Part shown: piece by piece, positions 34,701-46,143 of the stretch | Position numbering within the stretch: the stretch's first letter is position 1 | How the letters are laid out: each line of letters begins with the position of its first letter | Assembly: GCF_030272615.1 (NCBI RefSeq) | Contig: NC_081408.1 | Coordinates: 304,455,450 to 304,519,449, forward strand | Direction of reading: 5' to 3' | DNA length: 64,000 nucleotides | From: Cryptomeria japonica | Taxonomy: Eukaryota > Streptophyta > Pinopsida > Cupressales > Cupressaceae | Program-made: the position numbers and the translations under genes | Notes under the pieces: generated by a model | What the model was told of the DNA's origin: nothing | Database searches by the model: none | The model's input: only the letters and a program-made list of their open reading frames with translations

Positions 34701-35374
34701 GGCATATTTGCTTCAGCATCTTCTCCCAAAACTTGGCAAAGTGCCCAATACATTCCCTTAGCTCCCAGGGTGAACATACTTAATGAAAAGGGCTCTTGTG
34801 TGTTGGGTCCTACAACTGTTAACTCTCCTATCTTCACAAAAAACTCCTTGAGAGGCCCGCTCCTGAGATGACTCCTCTGTGCACCATAAATTTGGGCTAA
34901 CGATGTGAAATTTATAGGTTCTAGAAAATTGGTGAACTCATTAAGCCCAAAAGCTTTCCTGAATTCTTCAGCATTAATTTCAACAAGGGTTTTCACATTT
35001 ATATCCCGAATGCTTCTTGTGACTGAATCATAGTTGAGTGCAATTTGGGTCAGCAAATCTATGTCCATAAATACCCCTGGGACTACCAATTTCCCAACAT
35101 CTAATTCCCAAATACTGTTTTGCGGGGCCGGGGAATTTCTCATTCCAAATCCAATCTTAAATAACCCCAACCCGGACAATCCAACCTGTGGGTCTCTCAA
35201 CTAGTTACCCTTGTCATACAGTCCTTCTCCTATCTTTAAATGGGGAGCTCTAGGCACTAATTCTTTTGCCTTTGATGCCTGATTAGTTGACAATGTCAAC
35301 TGTTCTAAAAAATCATCATAGACACTCCTTTCTGAATAGTTAACTTTGCCAGAAAATTCTCTTTTAGGAGCCAT
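31733..35374 (-). pseudogene. Large transposon-type accessory gene: one 1,214-codon frame with seven stops
   Basis: From the ATG at 35374 (MAPKREFSGKVNYSERSVYD) to TAA at 31735-31733 one reading frame is kept without any frameshift. In-frame stops lie at 35203-35201, 34675-34673, 34279-34277, 33271-33269 and 32485-32483 (TAG) and at 32638-32636 and 32395-32393 (TAA). The first ~500 residues are globular, with Trp/Phe/Gly-rich blocks such as DRPFGWYSLLMHLFLFKGG. Residues 590-640 contain a basic, nuclear-signal-like patch (KGKRKIQD and PKKQRVGK). Residues 830-910 are a Lys/Glu-rich coiled coil, followed by a Ser/Pro-rich linker (PARPPPTSPIIEFPPSPAP) and a helical C-terminus. I know no named family with this sequence; the plan recalls plant transposon accessory proteins. 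No polymerase gene is adjacent. Confidence 0.6.
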
Positions 35375-37163
35375 TTTGAAAACATAAGAAAAGAATACCA
35401 CTTTCAAACAATTCTGTGATGAATCAATTATCTTATCTAAAACAATACACAGGAATTGCTACACAAGAATACGAGAGAACCTATTTTTCACTTGAAGGAA
35501 TTTGCTCTACAACTGAACCGACTTGCTCTGTACCTGAAGAAAATAACTCTACATCCACTCTTCTGCAAAATCCTTTAAAAGATATCTTTACTTGGTTTGT
35601 AGGAAATCAAATATTGTACTCAGGGTTTTTACTACAACATTGATTCTGCATGCTTCGGCCATCCCTTCAAAATTGAATTCATATGAGAATTTGTATTTTT
35701 TGCTCCAACGGTTCACAATGTTCCTACAAGTGTTTCATTTTTCTCTTTTGCAACTTCGCAAAGCATAACTGTCGGGCAGCTTGATCCTGCGAAATAGCGC
35801 CGACTGTTCGATCAAAAGAAACTTGATCGAGCATTAGATTAACTAACAGCTTTGGCCCCGCGCTGGGTCTGCTTCTCTATTGGCTACATGATACCACGTG
35901 GCACCCAACCATTGGCCTTGAAATTTCCTTCGCATTCCACTTGATACTAGCCACGTGTCTTTCTTTATACCGCCGGTTCCACCTTGGCGGGCCCATAGCT
36001 TTTTTCTAAGACCACGTGTCGCCGGACACATGGACGGCTCTCGTTCACTCTTGCTATTTCATGGGGTATAAAGAATGAGCATCTTACCCTTGCGAAATAG
36101 CATGGGCCGTCGGATCATCTTTTAAACTGATCGACATTTAACCATCTGAAAAGGCTTTCGGGAGGGGTGGGCCTGCTGACTCACTGTGAACACCTGGCAT
36201 CCAGTCACCTTTAGAGTTGACTTGTCACTTTTTAATACGCCGAAAGAAAACCATGGGGCCCCAACAAACTCTTGACAGCTGTATCCTCCAGGTCCTCCAT
36301 CATGACACGTGGACGGCTCTCATTCACTCTCGCTATTTCGTAGGGTATAAAGAATGAGCATCTTACCCTTGCAAAATAGCATGGGCCGTCGGATCATCTT
36401 TTAAACTGATCGGCATTTAACCATCTGAAAAGGCTTTCGGGAGGGGTGGGCCTGCTAACTCACTGTGAACACCTGGCACCCAGTCACCTTCTGAGCTGAC
36501 TTGTCACCTTTTAATTTGCTGAGAGAAAACCACTGGGCTCCAGTAAATTATTGACAGCTATATCCGCCAGGTCATCTCCTAACTTCGACCTGACTCACCT
36601 CTGGGTCCGCCTTTTAGCCTTTAATCCTGACCTGCTGACCATTGTGACTTCTGCCGTGTGCCGCCATTTTACTCACTATCATAAACCAGCTGGACCGTCT
36701 ATGTGGCATGCCATGTCATTTTCGCAACTTCGCTGGTTTTAAATTTTGCGCAACTTCGCCTAGCAAAATAACGCGAGCCATGGATCCACCCGTGAGATGC
36801 GCACTAGTTACTGCGCCCGACAACTTTAAGAGAAAAACATATAAGGCATAAATTTTTTGATAAATTAACATAACCGCCTAGGCAAACAACAAGGGGGGGA
36901 CACTTCCTATGACCCCATGACCCATTACTTTAGTGAATAAAGTAACAAAAGATTAGAAACCAGAGGGTTTAAAACAAACACGAGGATCTAAAATTAAAAA
37001 ACCCTTAAACCCTTGAGGTATAAAACAAAGCCGAAGCATTTGAAACTGCACCCTATTCAAAATTTTAACAAACCATAGCCAATCATGGGAAGAGAAAAGC
37101 CCATATTTAATCAGTGATAACACGGTGAATTTGCTAAAGCCTCCCCAAAATTTTCAACTTCAC
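35375..37163 (-). promoter_or_regulatory. Upstream region of the large frame, with clustered G-boxes
   Basis: CACGTG occurs at 35895-35900, 35952-35957, 36013-36018 and 36306-36311, with CACATG at the duplicated position 36027-36032. Repeated TGCGAAATAGC and GCAACTTCGC words are scattered through 35740-36770. G-boxes are bound by bZIP and bHLH factors in plants. Whether this drives the minus-strand frame or belongs to another element is unknown. No gene is seen. Confidence 0.45.
36028..36585. repeat. 279-bp tandem duplication
   Basis: 36028-36306 and 36307-about 36585 match closely. Each includes an imperfect hairpin (first copy: GCTATTTC at 36053-36060 with GAAATAGC at 36094-36101, and GGGTA/TACCC inside) that encloses TATAAAGAATGAG. 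Confidence 0.85.
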
Positions 37164-37536
37164 TATTTGGTGAACCCAACTCCTTACACCCTTAATTCTG
37201 ATTTTTGTTTTCATATTTGAGTGTATGCAATTTGAAATTCAAATTTTCATTTACAAGTTTAATTTTCTTTCAATTTTCATAAAATTAGAGGTTAAATTCA
37301 TAAAAACCCTAATTTTTAGATTCAAAATTGAGCTTGTCATTTGTCTAAATTGGATTAATTGTTTCAAATCTGAGAACTCTTCATTTTTTCAAATCATGTT
37401 CTCATTCACACTCTCTATTTTTATTTTAAATTTTTTTTTAAGTGGTTAAATTACAAAACCCTAATTTATAATTTTAAAATTACCCTTGTGAATTGTGTGG
37501 ATCTTGAATTAATTTTTAGATTTGAGTCTTGGCTTC

Positions 37537-38505
37537 TGTTGGTGTAATTATTTATTTATCTTGGATATAATTACACTTTACTTAAGTTTACTTAGGTACA
37601 TGCATTACATTGTAGTTTGCATATGAGACACTTAGGGAGAAGTGCATACATTGGGAGTGTGTATGTAGGTGAATTTCCACCTTTTATGGTGTGATCTTGT
37701 TGTTACTTTATCATATCCACTTATTGTGGAGTGATAATTCCACCTTCGGTGGGTGATCCATCTCATGTGGAATATTTTACTATTTCTCTTACCTACCCCT
37801 ACCTACCCTTGCATCTCATTGAGCCACATGCCATCATTGTGTGCTCTCTTGTCTCTTAGCCTTGCTTTTATAAGCAGGCTCATCTACATTGTATGCAATT
37901 TTCATGATGATCCAGTTGATCTCTTTTGCATCTTGATAGGAATATAGTTTATTCTTGTCATATTTTATCTCTCTTGTCATTGTGCTATCTTTTGGTCTCT
38001 TTGATCTTGGTTGCTTCAAGCATAATCTCACATGGTATCAGAGCAGTTGGAGCACCTTTGCATAGCATGTGGAGAGATTTTATTACATCTTTGAAAGTGG
38101 TCAAGAGGAAGATCTGAGTCTTATAGATGTGTCCTAGACCATATCCAACCTCACCAGTGCGTCTGGGTGGCTATTTCCATAAATTTTGACTACAAATTTG
38201 CCTATGCTTGGGTAAAATCATTTTTGTAGCAATTTATTTTTAGTTGGAGGTCCATTAGGCCCCCTCCCAACTATAGTTTGCAGAATTTGTTCTCGATCAC
38301 ATTTCATCATTTTGTGCTCTCTTGTCTCTTAGCCTTTGTTTTATAAGTAGGCTCATCTACATTGTATGTAATTTTCATGATGATCCAGTTGATCTCTTTT
38401 GCATCTTGATAGGAATACAATTTATTCTTGTCATATTATATCTCTCTTGTCATTGTGCTATCTTTTGGTCTCTTTGATCTGGGTTGCTGCAAGCATAATC
38501 TCACA
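37537..38505 (+). mobile_element. Internally deleted copia remnant with target duplication
   Basis: A 496-bp LTR (37537-38032, TGTTGGTGTAATT to ATAATCTCACA) is followed by primer site TGGTATCAGAGC, about 260 bp of leader, then the last ~200 bp of a second LTR (about 38304-38505). Flanks GCTTC (37532-37536) and ACTTC (38506-38510) differ by one base. Gypsy I has GCTTCAAATT at the matching empty site (18899), which confirms the target. Recombination removed the coding region and the front of the right LTR. Confidence 0.85.
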
Positions 38506-39348
38506 ACTTCAAATTAAAAATTCATTTTCCGTCCTTGCAACATTCAAATTTTCAAATTTAAATTTTTTAAATTAAGCGGTTAATGCAACAAAGCCTAATT
38601 TTTAAAATTAAATTAATGTTGTCCAATTTCAAATTTTACTTCAAGAATTTAATTGGCTTAAATCTAAAGCCTCTTGTCCTATTGCTAAACATCATAAAAG
38701 TCGGCCCTTAGGTGCACCCTTTTTGTTGTTCTTTCAATTAATCATTTTATCAAATATCCCAAGTTTGTCCTATTTCGACCTTCAACGCTTAATTTCACGT
38801 ATCTCAACATCTCCAATTCCCATATACTTCTAGAATTTTCCTTAAAATCATAATATCTTGCTTCCCCAAAAATTTGGCAAAAATTTGATTGAACCATGTC
38901 TGGACCAGGTACCTACCAATGTGGTCTCAATTTTTTTTGCTAAAAATTTGGGAGCCTGTTTTGATTGTATTTTACTGCAAAATTCTAGAGATTTTTTGAA
39001 ATTTAATTGATTTTAGGTCACCCTAAGGTTGAAAACAAATTTTGAATTTTAACTTTTCTATTCTCAATTCTCAATTTAAAATTAAGTGGTTAACTATATA
39101 TGCCCTAATTTTTCAAATTAAATTAACTCCAATATTTCAACGTTCCAAAATTTCAAAATTTTAATTAAGAGGTTAAATTTAGATAACCCTAATTTCAATT
39201 TTGATTTTTCCTCCTTTCAAACTTTTAAAATTAAGAGGTGATTTTCAGCCCTAATTTTAAATTTCAAAATCCTAGGAGATTGCAGTATTCTTTCCAATAG
39301 CTTTCCCCTAGTGCATGAGTTTTACTACTATTAGTCCTACCTAGAGTA
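38506..39348 (+). other. AT-rich leader of gypsy II, continued
   Basis: Same recurring TTAAAATTAAGAGGT and CCCTAATTTTTAAAT words as in gypsy I. About 38650-38900 is less repetitive. No gene. Confidence 0.6.
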
Positions 39349-39764
39349 TCCCCATTAGGAGAAGTTGTAGAATTAAGGCTTCCCAAGGTTTAATTACCGA
39401 AGAAATGAAGCCTAATTTGGCTAGCTTTTTCAATGAGGATATTGGTGGTTCTTTTAATCCTATTGATATTCTCGTTTATCCCATTGAAAATTCTCATAAT
39501 GAGGAGGAATCATTAACTAGGGTATCCATTGATCAATTGGTGAAGATGGATAATTAATTTGACAATCTTCAATAATGGATGAGTCAAGAATACCTGGAAA
39601 GTGAATCTCTCCCATTGATGGAAGGATTAAAAAGAATGATTCAAAGCGATAAACATGGTGTGGATATCTTGCATGGTATTTCTCATATTGTTGATTCTAA
39701 TAACATGCCTATGAAGAGTTGTACTGAAAACCTAGGTTATACACAACCTCCTAGTCAAGTTAAT
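39349..39764 (+). pseudogene. Gypsy II gag, N-terminal fragment
   Basis: Aligns codon by codon with the start of gypsy I gag at 21377. The start ATG is replaced by ATT, and two TAA codons occur near 39555 and 39573, the first where gypsy I has CAA for Gln. GVDILHGISHIVD and LGYTQPPSQVN are kept. The frame is cut at 39764 by the copia LTR. Confidence 0.8.
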
Positions 39765-40960
39765 TGTAGAAACCTAAAAAATGCCTCATTGATCATGTAC
39801 TAATTATTCATCTAATTGATTAAATATTTCTTTAATTATTTAATTAAGTGTTACCCTATTATTTTGTCAATAGTCAAAATCCCATCTTTGGTAAAATAAA
39901 GTGTAATTAATATAGTCTCCCCAAATTCGGAATGTTTCATTCTTATTTATGAAGTGATCTTACTTGTCTTGTTTTGGTGAACTTATATGTTGAACCCGTG
40001 TCTCAGTTCAGAGTTCAAAGTTCACCTGACGCCTTTATGTGTCCTGCAGTTTTGTTTGTTGTTAAGGGATGAGCTTAAGTATGTTAGGTCCATTTTGAAC
40101 CTGAATCATTGAACTCTTCTTGTTCGGTTTAGGTTCAAGGTTCATCTTTGTGTTCATCTAAAAGTCTTCGCTCATTCCTAGTTCAGTTTTGTGTTGAGCT
40201 GCAAGGTGGTATTTTGCACTTTAAGGTTTCTTCATTATTCTTCTCTCATGTTGAACTTGAACCTTTGAACTTTGTTAAATGGTTCACGGTTCAAAGTTCA
40301 TTGTAAGTTGTCTCTAGAAATATAAAAAGGCAGGGCAAGTTAATGAAAGATGGCGAGGAAAAAGGAATATTCTGAGCATGTCAAGTTTGAAAATCCCAAT
40401 TATGGAAAGTAACCATTAAAGCTCGAGCCACTTGTGTGGAAGTGATTTGTAATAAAAGCGGTCGTTAGAATCCCTTAAAATCAGGAGTTTCTTCGCATGA
40501 TTGTATGAGTTGTTAAGAAGCATGCGTAAGTTTTGTATAGATTTTCTTACCTTTAATATTCAAACCCTTTAGTTGTAATTTAGTAGCTGCTTATTGTTGG
40601 AGAAGTGAAGGGCGTTTAAGGTAATTGTTAGAGTTATCTTGTATTAGCTAATAATTATTTATTAAACTATTAGTCTGTTATACTCTACGCTTAAGCTAAA
40701 CTTAGGCATATAATAATATGGTAGGTATTTAACAATTATTCTAATTGTTAAATACACTTTATCCCGTTAGGGTTTCTTTAGGGTTTGACATTCTCCTTTT
40801 ATAAGGATTGTATTGTATTTTTCTCTTTCATTCCCTCTTTGAATGATAATCTTTTTCTTTAGAGCCATTATTGTGTTTTGCCTCAATTCTTCTCTTGTGA
40901 GAGGTATTTTTCTTTTAGGTGCTCTTGGGATCTCTGAAGTTGTATTTCTCAACTTCTTCA
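39765..40960 (+). repeat. 5' LTR of copia I
   Basis: TGTAGAAACCTAAAAAATGCC to CTTCTTCA. The TATA box is TATAAAAAGGCAGGG at 40321. From 40004 to 40310 the U3 carries many GGTTCAAAGTTCA and TGAACTTGAACC words in both orientations, able to form long hairpins. Confidence 0.8.
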
Positions 40961-40972
40961 TGGTATCAGAGC
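40961..40972 (+). other. Primer-binding site of copia I
   Basis: TGGTATCAGAGC, initiator Met-tRNA type, directly after the LTR. Confidence 0.9.
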
Positions 40973-42045
40973 CTACATCTACTGCTACTTGTTCTTGATT
41001 TTTCAAAAGATTTTGTGGAAGCAAGGGTTTCAATTTTTTTTAAAGTTTTCTTTTGGATCTAGGGTTCCTCTTTGTTTTTGGGCATTTTGGTCTCAAACAA
41101 ACCTGACCGTTGAGCTCAGAATATCCAAAAACCCCTATTTTCATATAAAATTTGTCCAATTTGGACAGCTTTGGCTCTAGCAATTTTCTTTTGATTTTGG
41201 CCCTTCTAGGGCATGTTTTTCAAGAAAAAATAAAAAAATAATATTTTTGGGTAGTTTAATGGCTTGCCTAGGCCAAAACCCTCACTGTCGATTGCCAGCG
41301 CTCTCTTAGCCACTGAGGCCATCCTTTGGTTATCGTGGCCTCCTAGGCGGTTACCAAACCGACGATCTCTTAACCGCCTAGAGCATCGCCATCGCCGCTT
41401 GGAGCACCTCCACCACTGCTGCCGCCCGACTACCACAGCCTTGCCCGACTACCAACGCCATCTAGCCAGAGAGCCATCTCGGTCCAGTCACCTCCTCTTG
41501 CTCCTCTTTGAAAGCCTTTTGATAGGGGGGAGGTTTTTTTTGTCATAACTTGAGAAAACAGAGTCAATTTTAAAAAATCTTATATCGCCAGAAAGCTCTT
41601 TTCGAGCTCTCTTCAGATCTGGACGTGAGAATTTTATTTTTATTTTTATTTTGTAGCTAGTTTTTTCTATCAAACTCAGAGTTCTTTTCTGCACTCTGGG
41701 AGCCATAACTTGGACAAGCAGACTTCGTTTTCGGTAAACGAATAGGCATCATAAAGGTCTTGGAGAGCCCTATTCAGATTTGGGGTTCGTTGTTCCAAAA
41801 TTTTTACTACGTACATTAGATATTTGTCTGAAGTTTTGTTTTCTCTTGCCTTTCTTTCCGGCTCTCAGATTGTACTGGGGTTTGGTTTTTCATCTTGTGG
41901 GGGGTGTTATTTTTCTACTTTCTATAATTTACTTCAGAAAATCAGAACACCTAAAACTAAAAAAAAACCCCTTCTGCATCCTCTGTCTAGTCTGAAAGAT
42001 CACTTAATTAAAAAAACACTAGAGCAGGAGCAGTTACAGGTACAC
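40973..42045 (+). other. Untranslated leader of copia I
   Basis: About 1.07 kb with no credible gene. It is GC-richer at 41270-41480, where chance ORFs occur on both strands. Confidence 0.6.
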
Positions 42046-43000
42046 ATGGAAGATTCTTCAGTTGAGCTTCTTACATCCCAGAACTATCACCTCTGGAAAG
42101 ATCATATGACGAGGCTTCTCAGATCATGAGGGTTGTGGTCCTATTTGGATGTAGATCAACCTCAGTTGTAGTGTCCTTTTGAGATTATTCAGCACATGAA
42201 TAATATGGATGAGGCTATGGGTGCCATCTCCTTACATGTTTCAGACAACTTGCTTTTTTACCTTGATGGTTTGCTCACTCCTCGAGCTATATGGTCCAAA
42301 TTTAATACTATCTTTGGTACCATCAATGAGTTCAGAGCATTACAGATTGAGGCAGAGCTATCTTCCTTATTACCTAAGTCCTTTCCTAACATTGAAGACT
42401 TTCTGAACAAGTTTAAAATTACTAGGTCTATCCTTCATAGTTGTGGTAATAATAAGACAGACATAGAGTGCATCTACCTGATTATTTCTAAGATTTGAGG
42501 TCCCTATCAGATATTTGCTTCTACATTTTATTCTACTATAGATAACTTGGGTACACACTTCACCATGCCTACTTTTGATGTGTTCTGTGATCGCTTGACT
42601 CATGAGGAGGCTCATCTATCTCTATTGGACACTCTCACAGGATCAAATAACAAAGCCTTGGTTGCTCAGACATCTAAAGAGAACAAGAAGCAGAAACCGA
42701 AGCCTAAGAAGGATTCAGCTGGTAGTGAGAGATCCTCCAAGCCACCACCTAAGTCTGATTATAAATTGAAGTCCTATCCCAAATAGGAGAAATCTTCTAA
42801 GTCTGGTGAGTCTTCCTCTAAGACTAAGAAATCAAATGAACTTTGGAGTTTCTGTGGCAAGGAGGGACATCCAGTTTCCCAGTGTTGGAAACGATTAGAG
42901 GCTTTGGAGGAAGCCATGCAACAACATCATATTTCTTCTCCTCAGCCTCCATCTTCCTCTTCTATAGGGAAAGGACATGCTCTTTCTACACAAGCTATTA
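42046..43000 (+). pseudogene. Copia I gag
   Basis: ATG at 42046 (MEDSSVELLTSQNYHLWKDH). Copia gag domain through ALQIEAELSSLLPKSFPNIE, a basic linker (KKQKPKPKKDSAGS), and a zinc knuckle at about 42844-42885 (SFCGKEGHPVSQC) whose first Cys is Trp. In-frame stops are TGA near 42128, TAG near 42168, TGA near 42497 and TAG at 42784-42786, with no frameshift in this part. Confidence 0.85.
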
Positions 43001-44250
43001 CTTCTACATCCACTTGGATTATTTATCTAGATGCTTCTCACCACATGACACACTCACAACAACTTGTTACCTCACTTTCTCACAATGATACTTTACAGAT
43101 TGCAGTTGGTCACTCAGCATAACTTTCAGTTTCAGGTTTAGGTTCTGCTCCATTGATAGGTGGTTGTATTCAGGATGTTCTTTGGTTCCTGACATTTCAA
43201 CGAGCCTCCTCTCTGTTTATCAAATTTGTCATTCTGGCTCTGGTAAAATAGTTGAGTTCTCACCACATGATGTGGTTATTAGAGAGCTACATGATCCTGA
43301 TTCTCAGTTATATTGGTTTGATGGTTTTGAGAGTCTAGATGGTTCAGGTGTTTCTCTTGTAGCACATGCAGATTCAGTGAGCAGACTTTGGCATGAGCAT
43401 TTTGGCATTGTCAATTACAGATACTTACAACAGATGAGCACATATGCACTTGTGATTGGGCTCCCTCAGATATCCTATACTGATGGTGTATGTTGAAGTT
43501 GTGCACTTGGAAAGAATCACCGGGATCTTTTTCCTATAGGTAGAGCCACATGTGTTAAGGAACCCTTGGATTTGGTACACAATGATCTTATGTCATTTCC
43601 GACTCCATCTTTTTCAAGGTCCAAGTATGTGCTCACATTCATTGACGACTTCTCCAGATGTACATGGATGTACTTTCTTAAGTACAAGTCTAATGTCTTT
43701 GATTCATTTCGAGTCTTTACGACATTTGTAGAGAAGCAGCCTAGTATTTCTATCTAGAGGATACACACAGATAATGGGAGAGAATATGTGAATTTGGCTT
43801 TTACAGATTTTTGCATAGAGCATGGTTTGCAACATCAGTTATCAGTTCCTCACACTCCTCAAAAGAATGGTGTTGCAGAGAGAAAGAACAAAACACTACA
43901 GGAGATGGCCAATTGTATGCTTCAGTCACATTCTATGCAACCTATTTTTTGGGCTGAGACAGTTAATTGTTCCACTTATATTCAGAATCAAATGCCTCAT
44001 AAGGCATTGCACCAGATGACTCCTAAGGAGGCTTGGTCCCATGTCAAGCTTGATGTTTCATCATTTCGAGTTTTTGGTAGTGAGGCTTGGGCATTTATTC
44101 TAGATGATCAGAGGAAAGCCATGTAGAGGAAGAGACAACCACTCTTATTTGTTGGCTATTGTGAGGATGTTAAGGCGTACAAGTTGTTTGATCCTGATTC
44201 CTGAGAGGTCCTGTTTAGGCAGGATGTCTAGTTTGATGAGCACCTTCCTT
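43001..44250 (+). pseudogene. Copia I protease and integrase
   Basis: At 43015-43045 the protease motif that should contain D-S-G-A reads YLDASHHMT, so catalysis is lost. A frameshift lies near 43160. The zinc region (LWHEHFG, then CALGK) has lost a His and follows a TGA at about 43494. The integrase core keeps its acidic triad: VHNDL (43578), HTDNGREY (43765) and NGVAERKNKTL (43870). Further stops: TAG near 43757, TAG near 44124, TGA near 44203 and TAG near 44230. Confidence 0.85.
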
Positions 44251-46044
44251 AGATGGATTCTCCATCACCAACTTCTCCCTCACTGCCTCCTCCTCCCTCT
44301 TCATCTTTTGAGGATTCCTTATTCTTTGAGGATGATGCAGATGATGATCCACCATCTCCACCACCACCACCACCTGCAATTGAGCCTTTGCCCAAGTGGG
44401 CTTGGTTTATAGTTGATGTTGCTAGTTCTATGGCAGGTGATCCTTCAGACACTTGTCCTACTCGTGCACAAACATCTGGTTCTAGTCTTTTGAGTCATGC
44501 CATTTCAGATGTTCCTTAGAAATTTTCAGAGGTGATAGGTCACCCGGAGTGGGATACAACCATGGATGAGGAGTATTATTCTTTGATGAAGAATCATACT
44601 TGGGATCTTTGTACTCTTCCGAAAGGAAGAAAGTTAGTTTTGTGCAAGTGGGTGTACCATACCAAGTATGTTGTAGATGGTTCTATTAATAAGTAAAAGG
44701 CTCATCTTGTTGCGAAGGGGTTTTCTCAGGAGGAGGGTATTGATTGCTCTGAGACCTTTGCTCCTATCACCAAGATGAATTCTGTTCACTTTGTAATTTC
44801 ACTTGCAGCTTCACAAGGATGGATAGTTTTTTAGATGGATGTGAAGAGTGTCTTCTTACATGGAGACCTTCATGAGGAGATCTATATGGAGCAACCTTAG
44901 GGATTTGTACAGGATTCCTCTTTGGTTCATAGACTTTGGCGTTCATTATATGGTCTCAAACAGGCCCCTTGGGCTTGGTATGAGAAGATGGACTCTTTCT
45001 TGCTCTCCACACTCTTCACACGTTGCCATTCCAATCCCACAGTGTATATTCAATGTCAAGTGGATGATATAGTTATCCTTGTACTATATATTGATGATCT
45101 CATCATTACCAGTAGCTCATCCTTCTTGATTTGGGATATTCAGAGAGCTTTGATGGAGCAGTTTGAGATGATAGATCTTGGCCTTCTACATTTTTTTTGG
45201 CCTACAGGTTATTCAGTCTTTCGATGGGATTTCTATACTTTAGTAGAAGTATGCTCTTGATATGCTTCACAGATTTGACATGCTTTCTTGCAAGCCTGTA
45301 CCCACACCATTTCAGTTTGGTGTTGTTTTGTCTGCCACTTGTTCTACACCTTCTATGGATCCTACCTTATACAAGCATTTGGTTGGCAGTTTGTTGTACC
45401 TGACACATATGTGCTTAGATCTTTCTTTTACGGTTGGTCTTGTCTCTCGATTCTCCCATGATCCTCATGAGAACCATTGGTAAGCAACCAAACATATTTT
45501 GAGGTACATTCGGGGCACTACATTGTTTGGCATTTACTATACTTCAGGATCCCCTCATATTATTGGTTTCACTGACTCAGATTGGGTAGGTGATGCTCAT
45601 GATCAAAAGTCTACTTCTAGCTTTGTTTTTTGACTTAGTTTTGGTCCTATCACATGGTCTTACAAGAAGAAGTCTGCTATTGTATTATCATCTACAGAGG
45701 TTGAGTACCAAGCAATGGTGTTAGCTAGTCAAGAGGTTTTATGGCTTTGAAAGTTGATGGATGAGATTGGGTTCCCTCTTGATAGTCCCACTATTCTTTT
45801 GTGTGACAATCAGAGTGCTATTCACATTTCCCGCAACCTAGTGGAGAACCAAAGGACTAAACACATTGAGCTTTACATGCACTTCATCAGATAGTTGATT
45901 TAGGATGGCTTTCTCATCTTGGAGAATATTTTGACAGAGGAGCAGGTTGCTGGAATCTTCACTAAACCTTTTGCATCTCCGCACTATCTTCAATTGCGCT
46001 CTATGCTTGGGGTGAAGGAAGTTATCCTTGGGGGGTCTCATTGA
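44251..46044 (+). pseudogene. Copia I reverse transcriptase and RNase H
   Basis: After a Pro/Asp-rich spacer (44255-44380) RT begins near 44590 (MKNHTWDLCTLPKGRKLV), with MDVKSVFLHGDLHEEIYMEQ (44835-44894), YGLKQAPWAWYEK and a YIDD catalytic box near 45088. One frameshift falls near 45205. RNase H has TDSDWVGDA (45575), STEVEY and CDNQSAI. Stops (TAG, TAA and TGA) are frequent and fall where copia proteins usually have Gln or Arg, for instance 44694-44696, 44832-44834 and 44898-44900. It makes no active enzyme now. Confidence 0.88.
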
Positions 46045-46143
46045 GGCCTTCCTTCCTTCATGTTTTTTTTATAGCATGCTTTCCCATCTCTTTTGGAGTA
46101 GAGTTTTTCCCATATTGTTTTCTCGGAAGATTTTCTGGAGACA
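46045..46143 (+). other. Junction between copia I and a Sirevirus-like 3' end
   Basis: About 100 bp, T-rich, without either LTR. The two elements meet here through deletion or recombination; the exact point is not visible. Confidence 0.5.

Larger units (their letters stand above)
37168..39764 (+). mobile_element. Gypsy II: second copy of the gypsy I family, 5' interior only
   Basis: Primer site TGGTGAACCCAACTCC at 37168 and a leader matching 18533-19290 are followed by the start of gag. Its LTR is not recognisable to the left (the sequence at 36900-37160 does not match the family LTR) and the element is cut at 39764 by a copia LTR. Another copia remnant sits in the leader at 37537-38505. Confidence 0.75.
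39765..46044 (+). mobile_element. Copia I: 5' LTR plus readable gag-pol, 3' LTR absent
   Basis: LTR 39765-40960, primer site, leader, then gag-protease-integrase-RT-RNase H in copia order to a TGA at 46042-46044. It is inserted into gypsy II gag. No second TGTAGAAACC LTR is found to the right, so the 3' end was lost, probably at the junction near 46050-46140. Confidence 0.85.

Noticed and set aside
41206-41548. Arg/Leu-rich ORFs in the copia I leader
   Set aside because: Short, overlapping on both strands, in a locally GC-rich leader and without any family signature.
31733-46044. U-to-C RNA editing or an altered genetic code to explain TAG/TAA/TGA at Gln and Arg positions
   Set aside because: That editing is an organellar process of some land-plant groups, and this is nuclear transposon DNA with frameshifts and lost catalytic residues elsewhere. 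Deamination explains it more simply.
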